Source: Symbiodinium natans (taxonomy: Eukaryota > Sar > Dinophyceae > Suessiales > Symbiodiniaceae). Taken from it: DNA of 64,000 nt. The notes under the pieces are model-generated. The model made no database searches and was not told the origin of the DNA. It worked only from the letters and a program-made list of their open reading frames with translations. The position numbers were made by a program, and so were the translations under genes. The stretch lies in assembly GCA_905221605.1 (NCBI GenBank), contig CAJNDS010001879.1, forward strand, positions 1 to 64,000, given 5' to 3'. The stretch's first letter is position 1; every line of letters starts with the position of its first letter. This document shows, one piece after another, positions 33,857 through 43,779 of the stretch.

Positions 33857-34829
33857 TTCCGCAGTTCCCGGAAAAAAGCTGCTGTCGGAACCCAGCTCCC
33901 AGGCGGCAACGGCGCGAAGTATGTGGAGGAGGTGCCGTGGAAAGCGGAATTCAACATCGCCCCTGCCTCCTCAGGGTTTAGGGTTTAGGGTTCAGGGTTT
34001 GGGGTTGAGGGTTTTAGGGTCTTAGGGTTGAGGGTTTAGGGTTTAGGGTTACAACTTTGGGGCCAGTGGCGTGCAGTGCGTGGCCGGCCAACCAAGCCCG
34101 AAACGCCCTGTAGACCCCGTCCCGGGCCTAGAATCAACAGCCCGAAGCCGTGTAAACAGGTCAGGGTTTAGGGTTTAGGGTTTGGGGTTTAGGGTTTAGG
34201 GTTTAGGGTTTAGGGTTTAGGGTTTAGGGTTTAGGGTTTAGGGTTTGGGGTTTAGGGTTTAGGGTTTGGGGTTTAGGGTTTCGGGTTTGGGGTTTAGGGT
34301 TTCGGGTTTGGGGTTTAGGGCTTAAGCGGCTTAAGGCGTAGGGTTGGAGTTAGAGGGCCAGGGCCCCTGGAGGTCTCAGGGCGCAAAAGGCTCCTAGACG
34401 CCATGAATCCCAACGTTCTACCGGCTACTTCCCCCTCCCCCAAAGATAGAAGATACGTAATCCCCATATTGCCCTTATGAGGAAAAGTATTTGTGCTTTT
34501 TTTGAGGGGTTTCTTAAGCAAGAAGTGAACCCGGCCCTGTTCGCAGATTGGAAAGATGACCATCCGGAACCCTGCTTGGAGCTCGGCGGGGCTTATGGCT
34601 GAGGGTATTTACGTCAGTTAGGGGATTAGGGTCGTTGCACCCGAGACCCTAAACCGTAAACCCTAAACCCTAAACCCTAGTTTGTAGATACGCAGAACCG
34701 GAAGTGCTGGACCCCCCAAAGCACTGTAACCCTAAGCCCCTGACCGACGCCAAACCTTGCCTACAGCCCCAGACGCCCGAAGCCCTAAAGACGCCACAGC
34801 CCTGAACTGAACCCGAAAACCATACCTAG

Positions 34830-34990
34830 ACCCTGAGCCCTAAACCCTGAACCCTAAACCCTAAACCCTAAACCTAAACCCTAAACCCTAAACCCTAAAC
34901 CCTAAACCCTAAACCCTAAACCCTAAACCCTAAACCCTAAACCCTAAACCCTAAACCCTAAACCCTAACCCCTAAACCCTAAACCCTAGA
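34830..34990 (-). repeat. CCCTAAA array
   Basis: About 22 heptamers upstream of the candidate exon at 35008. Confidence 0.9.
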
Positions 34991-35007
34991 GCGCCCTGAA
35001 AGACCAG

Positions 35008-35127
35008 AGCCTCGGGCCCTGAATCCAAAGCCGTATTGGCCCCAAATACTCTGGAGGCCACGATGCTGGGAGCCACGCGGGGCCCTTACCGACCGCGGGT
35101 CGTGTGCGCAGTCTGGTTCTGTTTCGG
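35008..35127 (+). CDS. Candidate exon ESKAVLAPNTLEATMLGATR
   Basis: Between CCCTAAA and TTTAGGG arrays. It ends RVVCAVWFC, weakly like the VCYC core. Unknown. Confidence 0.35.
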
Positions 35128-35303
35128 GTTTAGGGTTTAGGGGTTAGGGTTTAGGGTTTAGGGTTTAGGGTTTAGGGTTTAGGGTTTAGGTTTTAGGGTT
35201 TAGGGTTTAGGGTTTTTAGGGTTTGAGGCTTGGAAGATCATGAGGGCTTATGACTTGAGATAGCTGGAGATGAGCATATGGGCTCGCAAAAGAAGTGCAT
35301 TGA

Positions 35304-35372
35304 AGTGAGTGAATCAAAAGCCCCCTCAAAAGAACTGCATGCCAACTGGGGCTTTTGGCTTATTCACTCACC
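35304..35372 (+). mobile_element. Short inverted-repeat element (single copy here)
   Basis: GTGAGTGAATCAAAAGCCCC and GGGGCTTTTGGCTTATTCAC. The left end is a consensus-like donor GTGAGT. Confidence 0.6.
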
Positions 35373-35494
35373 GGTTGGATTTCTAGCTCTCTCCCCCTCT
35401 CCCCCTCCCCTCGACCCCTCCCTCCCCCTCCACCCCCCTGCTCCCCCCCCTCCTCCTCACCCCCTCCTCACCCCAACCATTACGTTCCCCACAG

Positions 35495-35616
35495 GTTGGG
35501 AAAATCTGGGAATCTGGGCATGCCCTCGCAGGATCAGCATGAGCAGCCCGGCTCGGCAGACGTCGGGCGCTTAGAGGGCACCTGCGGAAGGGGGGGGACG
35601 TTGGGGCATGCTTTCG
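35495..35616 (+). CDS. Candidate exon after an unusually long polypyrimidine tract
   Basis: The acceptor TTCCCCACAG follows about 100 bases of C/T (35384-35490), the strongest such tract here. The frame GKSGNLGMPSQDQHEQPGS is open to a GT at 35617. Unknown. Confidence 0.35.
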
Positions 35617-35761
35617 GTTGAAAATTGAATCTGTGCTACACCCCAAACCCTAAACCTTAAACCTCAAAAGCCAAACTCCAAACCTTGAACTCTAAACCCT
35701 AAACCCTAAACCCCAAACCCTAAAACCCTAAACCCTACTTGGGATTTGCTTTCATGCCCAG

Positions 35762-35841
35762 GGCGGTGCCCATGATCCTCACCTTCACCACTGCCGGGGG
35801 CGTGACCGGCATGCGTGGAGACCCCAGACACTTCCTGGGCT
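35762..35841 (+). CDS. Candidate exon AVPMILTFTTAGGVTGMRGD
   Basis: ATGCCCAG acceptor, CCCTAAA arrays on both sides, GC donor possible near 35841. Unknown. Confidence 0.35.
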
Positions 35842-36027
35842 GCTACACCCTAAACCCTAAACCCTAAACCCTAAACCCCAAACCCCAAACCCTAAACCCT
35901 AAAACCCCAAACCCTGAGCCCTAAGCCCTAAACCCTAGACCCTAAACCCTCAACCCTAGTGACCCAGGTGGCCGGACAGCACCCTAAACCCTCAACCCTC
36001 AACCCCAAATCCTACACCCTGCTTGGA

Positions 36028-36163
36028 CGCCCTTTTGACTTAGGAAGTAGGGTGGGTTTTGACTTAGGAAGTAGGGTTAGTAAGGTGGGGTATGGGGATT
36101 TTGAATCGCGTTGCTAGGGGATGCCAAGTAGACTTACAAAGTCAAAAGGGCTTCCAAGTAAAC
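36028..36163 (+). mobile_element. Family F inverted-repeat element
   Basis: GCCCTTTTGACTTAGGAAG...AAAGTCAAAAGGGCTTCCAA; the left end has a tandem duplication of the TTTTGACTTAGGAAGTAGGG segment. Confidence 0.8.
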
Positions 36164-36485
36164 TCTCATACATGGTCGCCGGGCTGGTTTCGCCAGATCC
36201 CGAGTAGTCCTTGGCCCAGGTTACGAGGAAGCACAGGACATCCCACCAGATGGCTCTTGCTGCACACCGGGCTCGAGAGGGTTTGCGGGTTTTCGGGGGT
36301 GTAGCGGCTTTAGGCTTTCGGGGGGGTTTTGGGTTTAAAGTGTAGAGTGTAGGGCTTCATTGGAGCGTCCTCGGCCGCTAGATTTTCGGAGATCTCCATC
36401 TACCCGAAGCCCCACACCCTAAACCCCCAAATCTAAATCCTAATGTTCGGGAACACCCCCCCCCCCCCCCGGATGCCAAACGCAG

Positions 36486-36550
36486 AAGGACAGCCTTCGC
36501 CTCAAGATCGTCTTTCTGAGAACGGACCTGGCGCCCGGGCTCGATATCGG
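36486..36550 (+). CDS. Candidate exon KDSLRLKIVFLRTDLAPG
   Basis: AACGCAG acceptor after a C tract, GT donor before a TTTAGGG-like tract. Beta-strand-like peptide; unknown. Confidence 0.4.
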
Positions 36551-36851
36551 GTTTGGGGCGTTAGGTAGTTTAGGGGGGCACACGGGCGTAGGGGCAAAGC
36601 ACTGGTAAAGCAGGGGTGTAGGGCTTTAGAGTTTGGGTTTTAAGGTTAGGGTTTACAATGAGTTGTTGCCTCGGGAGTCCTGTTGCGACATTTCTGGGGG
36701 CAAAGCTGTACCTCCCAGTCCAGCCCGGAGACATGTTCTGCTTCATACGCGCTTAAATGCAAGTCCCTCAAACACGTGAAGCACTACATCGGACGTGGGC
36801 TGAAGGGGGATCTCTGGGATGGCTTCGTTGTCTCTGGGTTAGTCAGTGAAA

Positions 36852-36961
36852 GTTGGGATGTTCCACCTTATACTGACAGTCCTTAGTAGGGATTGTAGTT
36901 CCCCCTCCTATAATCCCCATTAAGGACTGTTAGTATAAAGGGGAACATCCCAAAAATAAAG
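36852..36961 (+). mobile_element. Family E inverted-repeat element
   Basis: The left end TTGGGATGTTCC.CCTTATAC and right end GTATAAAGGGGAACATCCCAA are near-perfect inverted repeats over about 45 bp. Copies at 59396-59492 and, interrupted, 45128-45368. Confidence 0.85.
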
Positions 36962-37239
36962 TCGCGTGCTTGCGAGGCCCTGGGGACATTGAATATTTCC
37001 CCTTTGTTGGGCTTAAGAGGACTAAATTTAGGAAAATTTTTGAGAGGGCTCTAAGGGCCATCCTAGACCAGATGGCAACTGGTCCTCCGCCCCCTATCAA
37101 TGCCGGATCCGTGCACCGAAAACTCTAACCTGCCTGAATCCCGAAACCCTGAACCCGAAACCCTGAACCCCTATGCCCTAAACCCCAAACCCTAACCCCT
37201 AAACCCTAAACCCTACACCCGGACCTTGGGACATTCAAG

Positions 37240-37334
37240 AAGCCTTTCCGCCAGTTGGATATCCGCTACGCCGACCTTGCGGGCAGCGAGATTCCTTTCA
37301 CGGCGCAGAACTTGGCTTTTTCGGAAGTCCTGAC
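37240..37334 (+). CDS. Candidate exon RYADLAGSEIPFTAQNLAF
   Basis: Between a CCCTAAA array and a TTTAGGG array; the frame stays open upstream too. Well-formed peptide, family not recognised. Confidence 0.4.
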
Positions 37335-38332
37335 GTCATTAGGGTTTAGGGTTTAGGGTTTAGGGTAAACTAAAGGGTGTAATATAGGCGCCTTAAGCAT
37401 CAGAATAGGGTTTTGGGGGTTATCCTAGTAAACCTAGGATCGTAAGGGAATATGGACGTGAACGAATTTAGTACAAAGCCGATGCACCGTGCTTATCGTT
37501 CGATTTTTTCTGCCTATAGATGCAGAACACTGGTGGCAGAAAGCCCCCAAACGCAAACCCTAAACCCTAAACCTAAACCCTAAACCCTAAACCCTAGACC
37601 CTAAACCCTAAACCCTAAACCCTAAACCCTAGACCCTAAACCCTAGACCCTAGACCCCTAGACCCTAGACCCTAGACCCCTAGACCCTAGACCCTAGACC
37701 CCAAACCCAAAACCCTAAACCCGAAACCCGAAACCTAAACCCTGCTCAGCCCCACCCACCCCAGGTTGCAACCGAAGACGACTTCCATGAGGCCGGAGTC
37801 GAAGTTGAAGGTTGACCCATTCTAGAGTTGTTTAGGGTTTAGGGTTTAGGGTTTAGGATTTAGGGCTTAGGGTATAGGGTTTAGGCACAAGGGTTAAGGG
37901 TTTGAGGTCGAGTAAGAGAGCTCTGTAGCCAATCTGGGACACCGTCTACCTGGTGTATGCTGCTTCTTCAGCGGTATTCCGAGTAGTTCCCTCAACCCTG
38001 AACCCTAAACCCTAAACCCTCAACCCTAAACCCTAAACCCTCAACCCGAAACCCTCCCCTCAATTTGCGGGGCAGGCTTCCCAGTCAATCTGTGGCAAGC
38101 TCTTCCTCGAACTGTGGCTGGGCGCTTAGGACACCAGGCCCCTGGCTTTTTTGTTCCCTTTTTTGGGGCGTTTGGGGGGTTGGGGAGCCCTAGACCCTAA
38201 ACCCTAAACCCTAAACCCTAAACCCTAAACCCTAAACCCTAAACCCCAAATAAGGGCCTCAGGGGGCCCAAGAGGAGCCCTAGCGCAGGGATTTAGGGCC
38301 TTGAAAGCCTGCAACCCGAAGCCCCAAACCAG

Positions 38333-38412
38333 CGAGCGGCCGATGTCTCGTTGACCCCCCTCGCCTGCGTCGGCTCAAGCTGGGGCACCGCCCTTATAGA
38401 TTTCGAGCTGCG
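38333..38412 (+). CDS. Candidate exon ADVSLTPLACVGSSWGTAL
   Basis: AACCAG acceptor; GT donor into TTTACAGGG/TTTAGGG. Unknown. Confidence 0.35.
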
Positions 38413-38678
38413 GTTTCGGGTTTACAGGGTTCAGGGTTTAGGGCCTCGCTCCATGTGGAGGCATTGTCTATGGGGCTGACGGTTTAGGGCAGGGTTTCAG
38501 GACCCTATATCCAGGTTTGCGCCAGGTACGGCATGCGAGCTAGCCTGCGTTGAAAGCCATTATCGGCTTTAAAGGTTCAAGGGTTCCAGCTGCACGCAAA
38601 TCATGTCAGAGAGCAGCGGCAGCAAAGCCGCCGAGCCCGAGCCCGTGGAGGACTGGCTTCTGCTTCCGCGTTCTTCGT

Positions 38679-38840
38679 AGGGAATTGCGGATTTAGGTAT
38701 ATACAATGCCTTTAAGGAAATGAGGTGTGTACTCGCTTCAAGGGAACTCGGTATGAATCCCTCAAAGGGTATGCGGTACATAACCCCTTACAGGGTTACA
38801 TCAGGGCATGCAAGTAGCGAATTCCTTAATTCCCGCTAAG
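38679..38840 (+). mobile_element. Family G-like inverted-repeat element
   Basis: GTAGGGAATTGCGG at left and GAATTCCTTAATTCCCGCTAAG at right; between are nested GGTATGAATCCCTC repeats. Confidence 0.55.
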
Positions 38841-39114
38841 AACGACGCTTCTGGAGGGTGCTTTGGGGCTTCTCGGAGGAAAGTTGGGAGAAACATGCTA
38901 CCCCAAACCCGTTTAATTCTGAAGCTCTCAGCCCGAAGTCGTCCTAACCTTAATCCAGCCTCTACTGCCTACTCGTAGAACCCTCAGCCGCATATCCTGA
39001 ACCCGAAGCGCCCTAAGCCCTCAGCCCCGAAATCCTAAACTTAAAGCCCAGTACCATCCGAAATCACCACAAGCTGAAACTCAACGCCCTGCTCCCGGTG
39101 ACTTGTGCCGCAAG

Positions 39115-39235
39115 CCCTAAACCCTAAACCCTAAACCCTAAACCCTAAACCCTAAACCCTAAACCCTAAACCCTAAACCCTAAACCCTAAACCCTAAACC
39201 CTAAACCCTAAACCCTAAACCCTAAACCCTAAGCC
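39115..39235 (-). repeat. CCCTAAA array before the first 42-nt exon
   Basis: About 17 perfect heptamers. Confidence 0.95.
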
Positions 39236-39243
39236 ATGGAAAG

Positions 39244-39285
39244 GTGCCTTCGGAGGAGCAGGTCGCTGCGCAGAGCAGCGAGGCT
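39244..39285 (+). CDS. 42-nt exon repeat, copy 1 (VPSEEQVAAQSSEA)
   Basis: Exactly 14 codons between an AG (GGAAAG) and GT (GCT|GTAC). A family-C inverted-repeat element starts right after. First of four related exons; see findings. Confidence 0.5.
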
Positions 39286-39337
39286 GTACTATAGGGGTCG
39301 GAAGAATTACTATTGGTACTACCTTCTGGTCCCTATA

Positions 39338-39432
39338 TACGGGGTTTCCGAAGATGGGGTACCCTCTCTGGGGTTCCTTTAGAAGGATTCTATAGCATAT
39401 TCGTGTGCCCCTATTTCCGGAAATTCCCATAT
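39338..39432 (+). mobile_element. Family A inverted-repeat element
   Basis: Directly after a family C element, between 42-nt exon copies 1 and 2. Confidence 0.65.
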
Positions 39433-39765
39433 CATGATACCAGAATTACCCGCCAAAACTTCTGATTCTGAAGGCCCCTGATATTAGAGGGAAAGGGGGG
39501 GTGGCATGTGCTCGGTTTGGGTGTTGCAGGGCTTTCGGGCTCACAGGCGTGGGAGCTTTCTGCAGTTTCGGCCTTGGAGGATTCGGATTGTGAATGTAGC
39601 GTATGTCTGATGCTGTGCTGTTTATGCGGACATGCGAGCTTCTTCATGCTTCTCGGGACTGGGGATCAGCCCGAAAGACAGCGAAACCAGAAGACTTAGG
39701 GCTGTTAATTGCTAAAGATGTTCGAATGCGGTCTACACTCCATTCAACACTACCACACTGAAAAT

Positions 39766-39876
39766 CTTGGAGGTTCATGCGCGCTTATAAGTAGGGTTAT
39801 GAGTACCCTAAAAAAGGTTGTAACCATAGTCACCCTACTTATAGCCCTACTTATAAGTGCCCATGAACCTCCAAGT
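39766..39876 (+). mobile_element. Family D inverted-repeat element
   Basis: CTTGGAGGTTCATG...CTTATAAGTAGGG at left and the complement ending CATGAACCTCCAAG at right. Copies at 22150-22235 (partial), 29858-29965 and 44205-44326. It can supply both a donor (GTTCATG) and an acceptor (CCAAG). Confidence 0.8.
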
Positions 39877-39885
39877 AGCTGGGAG

Positions 39886-39927
39886 GTGCCTCCGGAGGAC
39901 CCGGGCGCCGCGCCGAATGGCGAGGCT
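39886..39927 (+). CDS. 42-nt exon repeat, copy 2 (VPPEDPGAAPNGEA)
   Basis: Exactly 42 nt after AG (TGGGAG), followed by GA rather than GT. Most diverged of the four copies. A family-D element lies immediately upstream. Confidence 0.45.
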
Positions 39928-40190
39928 GACAGGTTCTTTGATTCTTTGCTGTAACTTTAGATCCTTAGCCTTTTTGGGTTTATTGGGTTTCTTAAGAAGG
40001 CAGCCAAGAATGTAATTTATGGCTACCCTGCTAAGTGCAGCCAAGATATTGGTGGGCATCCTGGCTCAGACTCTTGCCTGGGGTATGCTCTTGATGGGAT
40101 CTTGTAGTCTGCCGCAAGAAACCCTGAACTCTTGGGGGGGGGTAGGGGGTTACCCTGACTGCCACAGCTGACGTGCTCCCTCCTTGGAAG

Positions 40191-40232
40191 GTGCCTCCGG
40201 AGGGGCACAGCACTGCACAGAGCAGCGAGGCT
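40191..40232 (+). CDS. 42-nt exon repeat, copy 3 (VPPEGHSTAQSSEA)
   Basis: 42 nt after TGGAAG, followed by GTACGG. The frame also stays open downstream. Confidence 0.5.
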
Positions 40233-40415
40233 GTACGGAGGGGTTCAGGGGACTCTCAGGGGTGCTTAGATTTCTTTGGGAACGATGAGGGGATGCTTCC
40301 GGGCTGCTCCTTCGGGCTTCATGCGCGCTTCCTCAAATTCGGGCAGACTCGATAGTACACTCTGCAGCCGCTTGCCAAGTCCTGCTCCCCCCCAAAATTT
40401 CTCCCGCCCCGGGAG

Positions 40416-40457
40416 GTGCCTCCGGAGAGTAACAGCGCCGCGCAGAGCAGCGAGGCT
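40416..40457 (+). CDS. 42-nt exon repeat, copy 4 (VPPESNSAAQSSEA)
   Basis: 42 nt after CGGGAG, followed by GTACAG and then a CCCTAAA array. Confidence 0.5.
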
Positions 40458-40964
40458 GTACAGCTGTGTGCAAGAGCCCCTAAACCCTAAACCCTAAACC
40501 CTAAACCCTAAACCCTAAACCCTAAACCCTAAACCCTAAACCCTAAACCGTGCATGTTGTAGTGTTCCGGACCTCGAGGTGCATTCTTACCTTGAAAAGT
40601 CAGGAGCTCGAGAAGAAGCGAACCGTCCACCATAGCCAAGGCTTGTGCACGAGCGTAGCCTTAGCGTAGAACGTAGTGTTCGTAAGCTCTTCAGCCCACA
40701 TAGCCTGAAGAACCCTAGTCCTCAATCCGTAAGCCCCAAGCTCTGTACCCACAAAGCACTCAGTCCCTCAGCCCCAAATCCCCGAAAGCCTTTCTCCCAG
40801 CAAACGCTTCGTGGTGTGCCTTTAAACCCTAAGCCCTGAACCCGAAACCCGAAACTCCTCGGTTTAGGGTTTAGGGTCTAGGGTTTAGGGTTTAGGGTTT
40901 AGGGTTTAGGGCCCTTAAGCCCGAAAACCCCCCCCCCCCCCCCCCAAACTCAAAACGGCCGCAG

Positions 40965-41045
40965 CCCCCGCGCACCGCGCTGGACGTTGCCAAGTCGGAG
41001 GGCATCCTCCGGCCTCTTGAGGCAGTACCAGGACCCCCGCGAGCG
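40965..41045 (+). CDS. Candidate exon TALDVAKSEGILRPLEAV
   Basis: Twenty-seven codons, phase 0 to 0, GCCGCAG acceptor after a C tract, GT donor into TTTAGGG. TALDVAKSEGI...L resembles part of an ankyrin repeat (weak). Confidence 0.4.
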
Positions 41046-41844
41046 GTTTAGGGTATAGGGTTTAGGGTTTAGGGTTTAGGGTTTAAAGTTTAGGGTTAGG
41101 AGGGTTTTGGGTTTAGGGTTTAGGGTTCGAGGGTTTAGGGGTTATGGTTTAGGGGTTTATGGGTTTAGGGTTAGGAGGGTTTTGGGTTTTGGGTTTCTGG
41201 GGGTCAAGATGGTTGGGGCTGGGATTTAGTGCTTCGGGAGGTGTTCTGAAGTTGGCCGGTCGGTCTTCGTAGCTTTTCATCAGCCTGTGGGGAAACTGTA
41301 CACGGGTGCAGGCCCTTGACCTGTGTAGACTTTGGAGAGTGCGGTGCGGTGCCCTGGAGGCTTGCAAAGGCAGAGGACGAGCATTCGGGAATTCAAATCC
41401 GGGCCCCATAAGCCCCAATAAACTTGCTGGTTTCCGTTCTTCGTAGACATAATCAACACGGCTCACCCATGTAGTACAACTGACTTTGGCATCCCACGGG
41501 ATGCGTGGCAGCGTTCATGTGCGTTTGTTTGCCTATTCATGTCCCTGTCACCCAGGCCCGTACGGCATTTCACAGCTCTTCCCTAAACCCTAAAACCTTG
41601 TTGAGGAGGATGAGAGCTGGGATTCCCTCTAGTATGCCTTCTGGGGGTAGGGAGAAGTATGTTCCAACTTTTTGGAGTTTACTGTACACCCCAAATCCTA
41701 AACCCTAAACCCCAAACCCCAAACCCCACAGGCTTCGTGGCCCACGCTGTGGGCTCTTTGGTGGGTGGGGCGCCCCTCGTCTTGGGAACCTTGAGTAGGG
41801 GGGGAGGGGGAGAGGGAGAGGGAAGGCCCTGCAGGGTTGAGGGC

Positions 41845-41975
41845 CCTAAACCCTAAACCCTAAACCCTAAACCCTAAACCCTAAACCCTAAACCCTAAAC
41901 CCTAAACCCTAAACCCTAAACCCTAAACCCTAAACCCTAAACCCTGAACCCTGAACCCTGAACCCTAAACCCCTA
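41845..41975 (-). repeat. CCCTAAA array
   Basis: About 18 heptamers ending in three CCCTGAA. Confidence 0.95.
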
Positions 41976-42539
41976 ACAGCTTAGGGCTGACTTAGGGGCT
42001 TAGGGATGGATTCGTGGGCCTCAGGTGGGGGGTTTAGGGTTTAGGGTTTAGGCTTTAGTGTTTAGGGTGGGTTTCGGGCCATTCCCAGACCCTTAAGATC
42101 GTTGGGATCCCCGAAAGCTTGCAGCGTGGAAGCCGGTTTGGGGTTTAGGGTTCAGGGTCTAGGGTTTCGTCATATTTGTCTAGAATCCCTGCTTCCCAAC
42201 CCCTACAAGCAAGAAAGGACCCGAACATGAACAGCTTCCCCCCAGCCCCCCCCCCCCCCATATGGATTGCTTGAGGCCCCTACTAAAGCCTAAGCCCTAA
42301 GCCCTAAGCCCTAAACCCTAAACCCTAAACCCTAAACCCTAAACCCTAAACCCTAAACCCTAAACCCTAAGCCCTAAATCCTAAGCCCTAAGCCTAAAGC
42401 CTAAGCCCTAAAGCCTAAACTAGGGGCCCCTCAAACCCAGTGTTTTACACGGCCCTCGAGTTCGCTGGGCGCCGGCTGGGCAGTTGGCCGCGCTGAAGAG
42501 AAGTTGGGCCGACGCCAGGTGCGCCCCAGGGCAGTTGGG

Positions 42540-42690
42540 GGATTTGGGGGGATTTGGGGGGATTTCGGGGGATTTCGGGGGATTTAGGGGACTTTGGGGA
42601 ATTTGGGGGTTGAGGGGGTTTAGGGGATTTAGTGGATTTAGCGGATTTGGGGGATTTAGGGGATTTAGGGGATTTAGGGAGGGTGGGTGG
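42540..42690 (+). repeat. GGGGATTT octamer array
   Basis: A G-rich array of GGGGATTT with variants, followed by a run of about 20 G. It differs from TTTAGGG by the position of A. Confidence 0.9.
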
Positions 42691-42839
42691 GGGTCGGGGG
42701 GGGGGGGGGGGGGGGGTAGTGAGGTTTGTGGATTGATGTGAAGAGGCTTTGGCAATTGGTTTCCATGTGTGGCGGTTTGGTGTCTCGGCCTGCCTGCAGC
42801 GTTGCTTCTTCACATTGACCCGATTCTGAGAGATGTTAC

Positions 42840-42951
42840 CTGGAAGCCCTTTTGACTTAGTAAGCCTCCGTCGTATCCCCTAGAAACCCCTTTAGAAACC
42901 CCCAGAACCCAACTTACTAACCCGACTTACTAAGTCAAAAGGGCTTCCAAT
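42840..42951 (+). mobile_element. Family F inverted-repeat element
   Basis: TGGAAGCCCTTTTGACTTAG and its exact complement CTAAGTCAAAAGGGCTTCCA at the two ends. Second copy at 36028-36163. Confidence 0.85.
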
Positions 42952-43270
42952 TGAGGCGCAGGGATCCGGTGCTTCGGGACACAGGTCACCCCACCGAATC
43001 CGATCATGGAACCCTCAAAACTCAAGGAGTCGCTACCCCTCACCGTCCATCTGCTGATTCTGCAGTATGCGAGTTTACGATGATAAGGGGTCCCCAAATA
43101 TAGACCTAACCCTAACCCCTAAACACTAAACCCTAAACCCTAAACCCTAAACCCTAAACCCTAAACCCTAAACCCTAAACCCTAAACCCTAAACCCTAAA
43201 CCCCTACCTGCTCAAGGTCACGGACTCCGCGGCGTTTAAGATGGGATTCCGACGCTCAGCGGTGAGATCC

Positions 43271-43388
43271 TGGAGTAGGCCCTTATTTCCTTGTTTTAGG
43301 GTTGGGGTTCCCCTACAATCCCCTTAAAACCCAAAAGGGGTACCCTTTTTATTCCTGGGTTACTCCCGGGTCTCGGATTATTACAGGG
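43271..43388 (+). mobile_element. Family B inverted-repeat element
   Basis: Ends GGAGTAGGCCCTTATTTCC and CTGGGTTACTCCCGGGTC. Confidence 0.7.
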
Positions 43389-43524
43389 GTTTGGGCATGC
43401 GTTTTGGGGGGATTTCTCAGCACCCATGTGATTCGCAGGCATGGGTTTTTCCCAGGCTCACCAAACACTGCCCCCATGGCGACTTGGGGGCGGTGTCTTT
43501 CTCTCTCTGCCTGCGAGCGGCACA

Positions 43525-43663
43525 CACCCTAAACCCTAAACCCTAAACCCTAAACCCTAAACCCTAAACCCTAAACCCTAAACCCTAAACCCTAAACCCT
43601 AAACCCTAAACCCTAAACCCTAAACCCTAAACCCTAAACCCTAAACCCTAAACCCTAAACCCA
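43525..43663 (-). repeat. CCCTAAA array
   Basis: About 19 perfect heptamers. Confidence 0.95.
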
Positions 43664-43779
43664 AGAACGACCCGCCAACTGCAATGAATTCCATACGGGA
43701 GGGTCTCGGAACAAGCACAACTTCAAACCCTTGGTTCCCATGGCGTAAGATTTTGGGGCGAGCACTAGGGTTGAGCAAA

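Noticed and set aside
36962-37127. 57-codon frame ending in TAA after a family E element
   Set aside because: Part of it matches a dispersed unit found in an acyltransferase intron, so it is not called as a gene. It is used only as weak support for the element acting as an intron.
39508-39699. RING-finger-like DCECSVCLMLCCLCGHASFF
   Set aside because: The Cys/His spacing does not fit a full RING, and the segment lies between copies of the 42-nt exon, probably in an intron.
41149-41466. Minus-strand 105-codon frame
   Set aside because: The opposite strand is also open (PLTCVDFGECGAVPWRL) and neither has a recognised motif. The minus frame ends inside TTTAGGG repeats.
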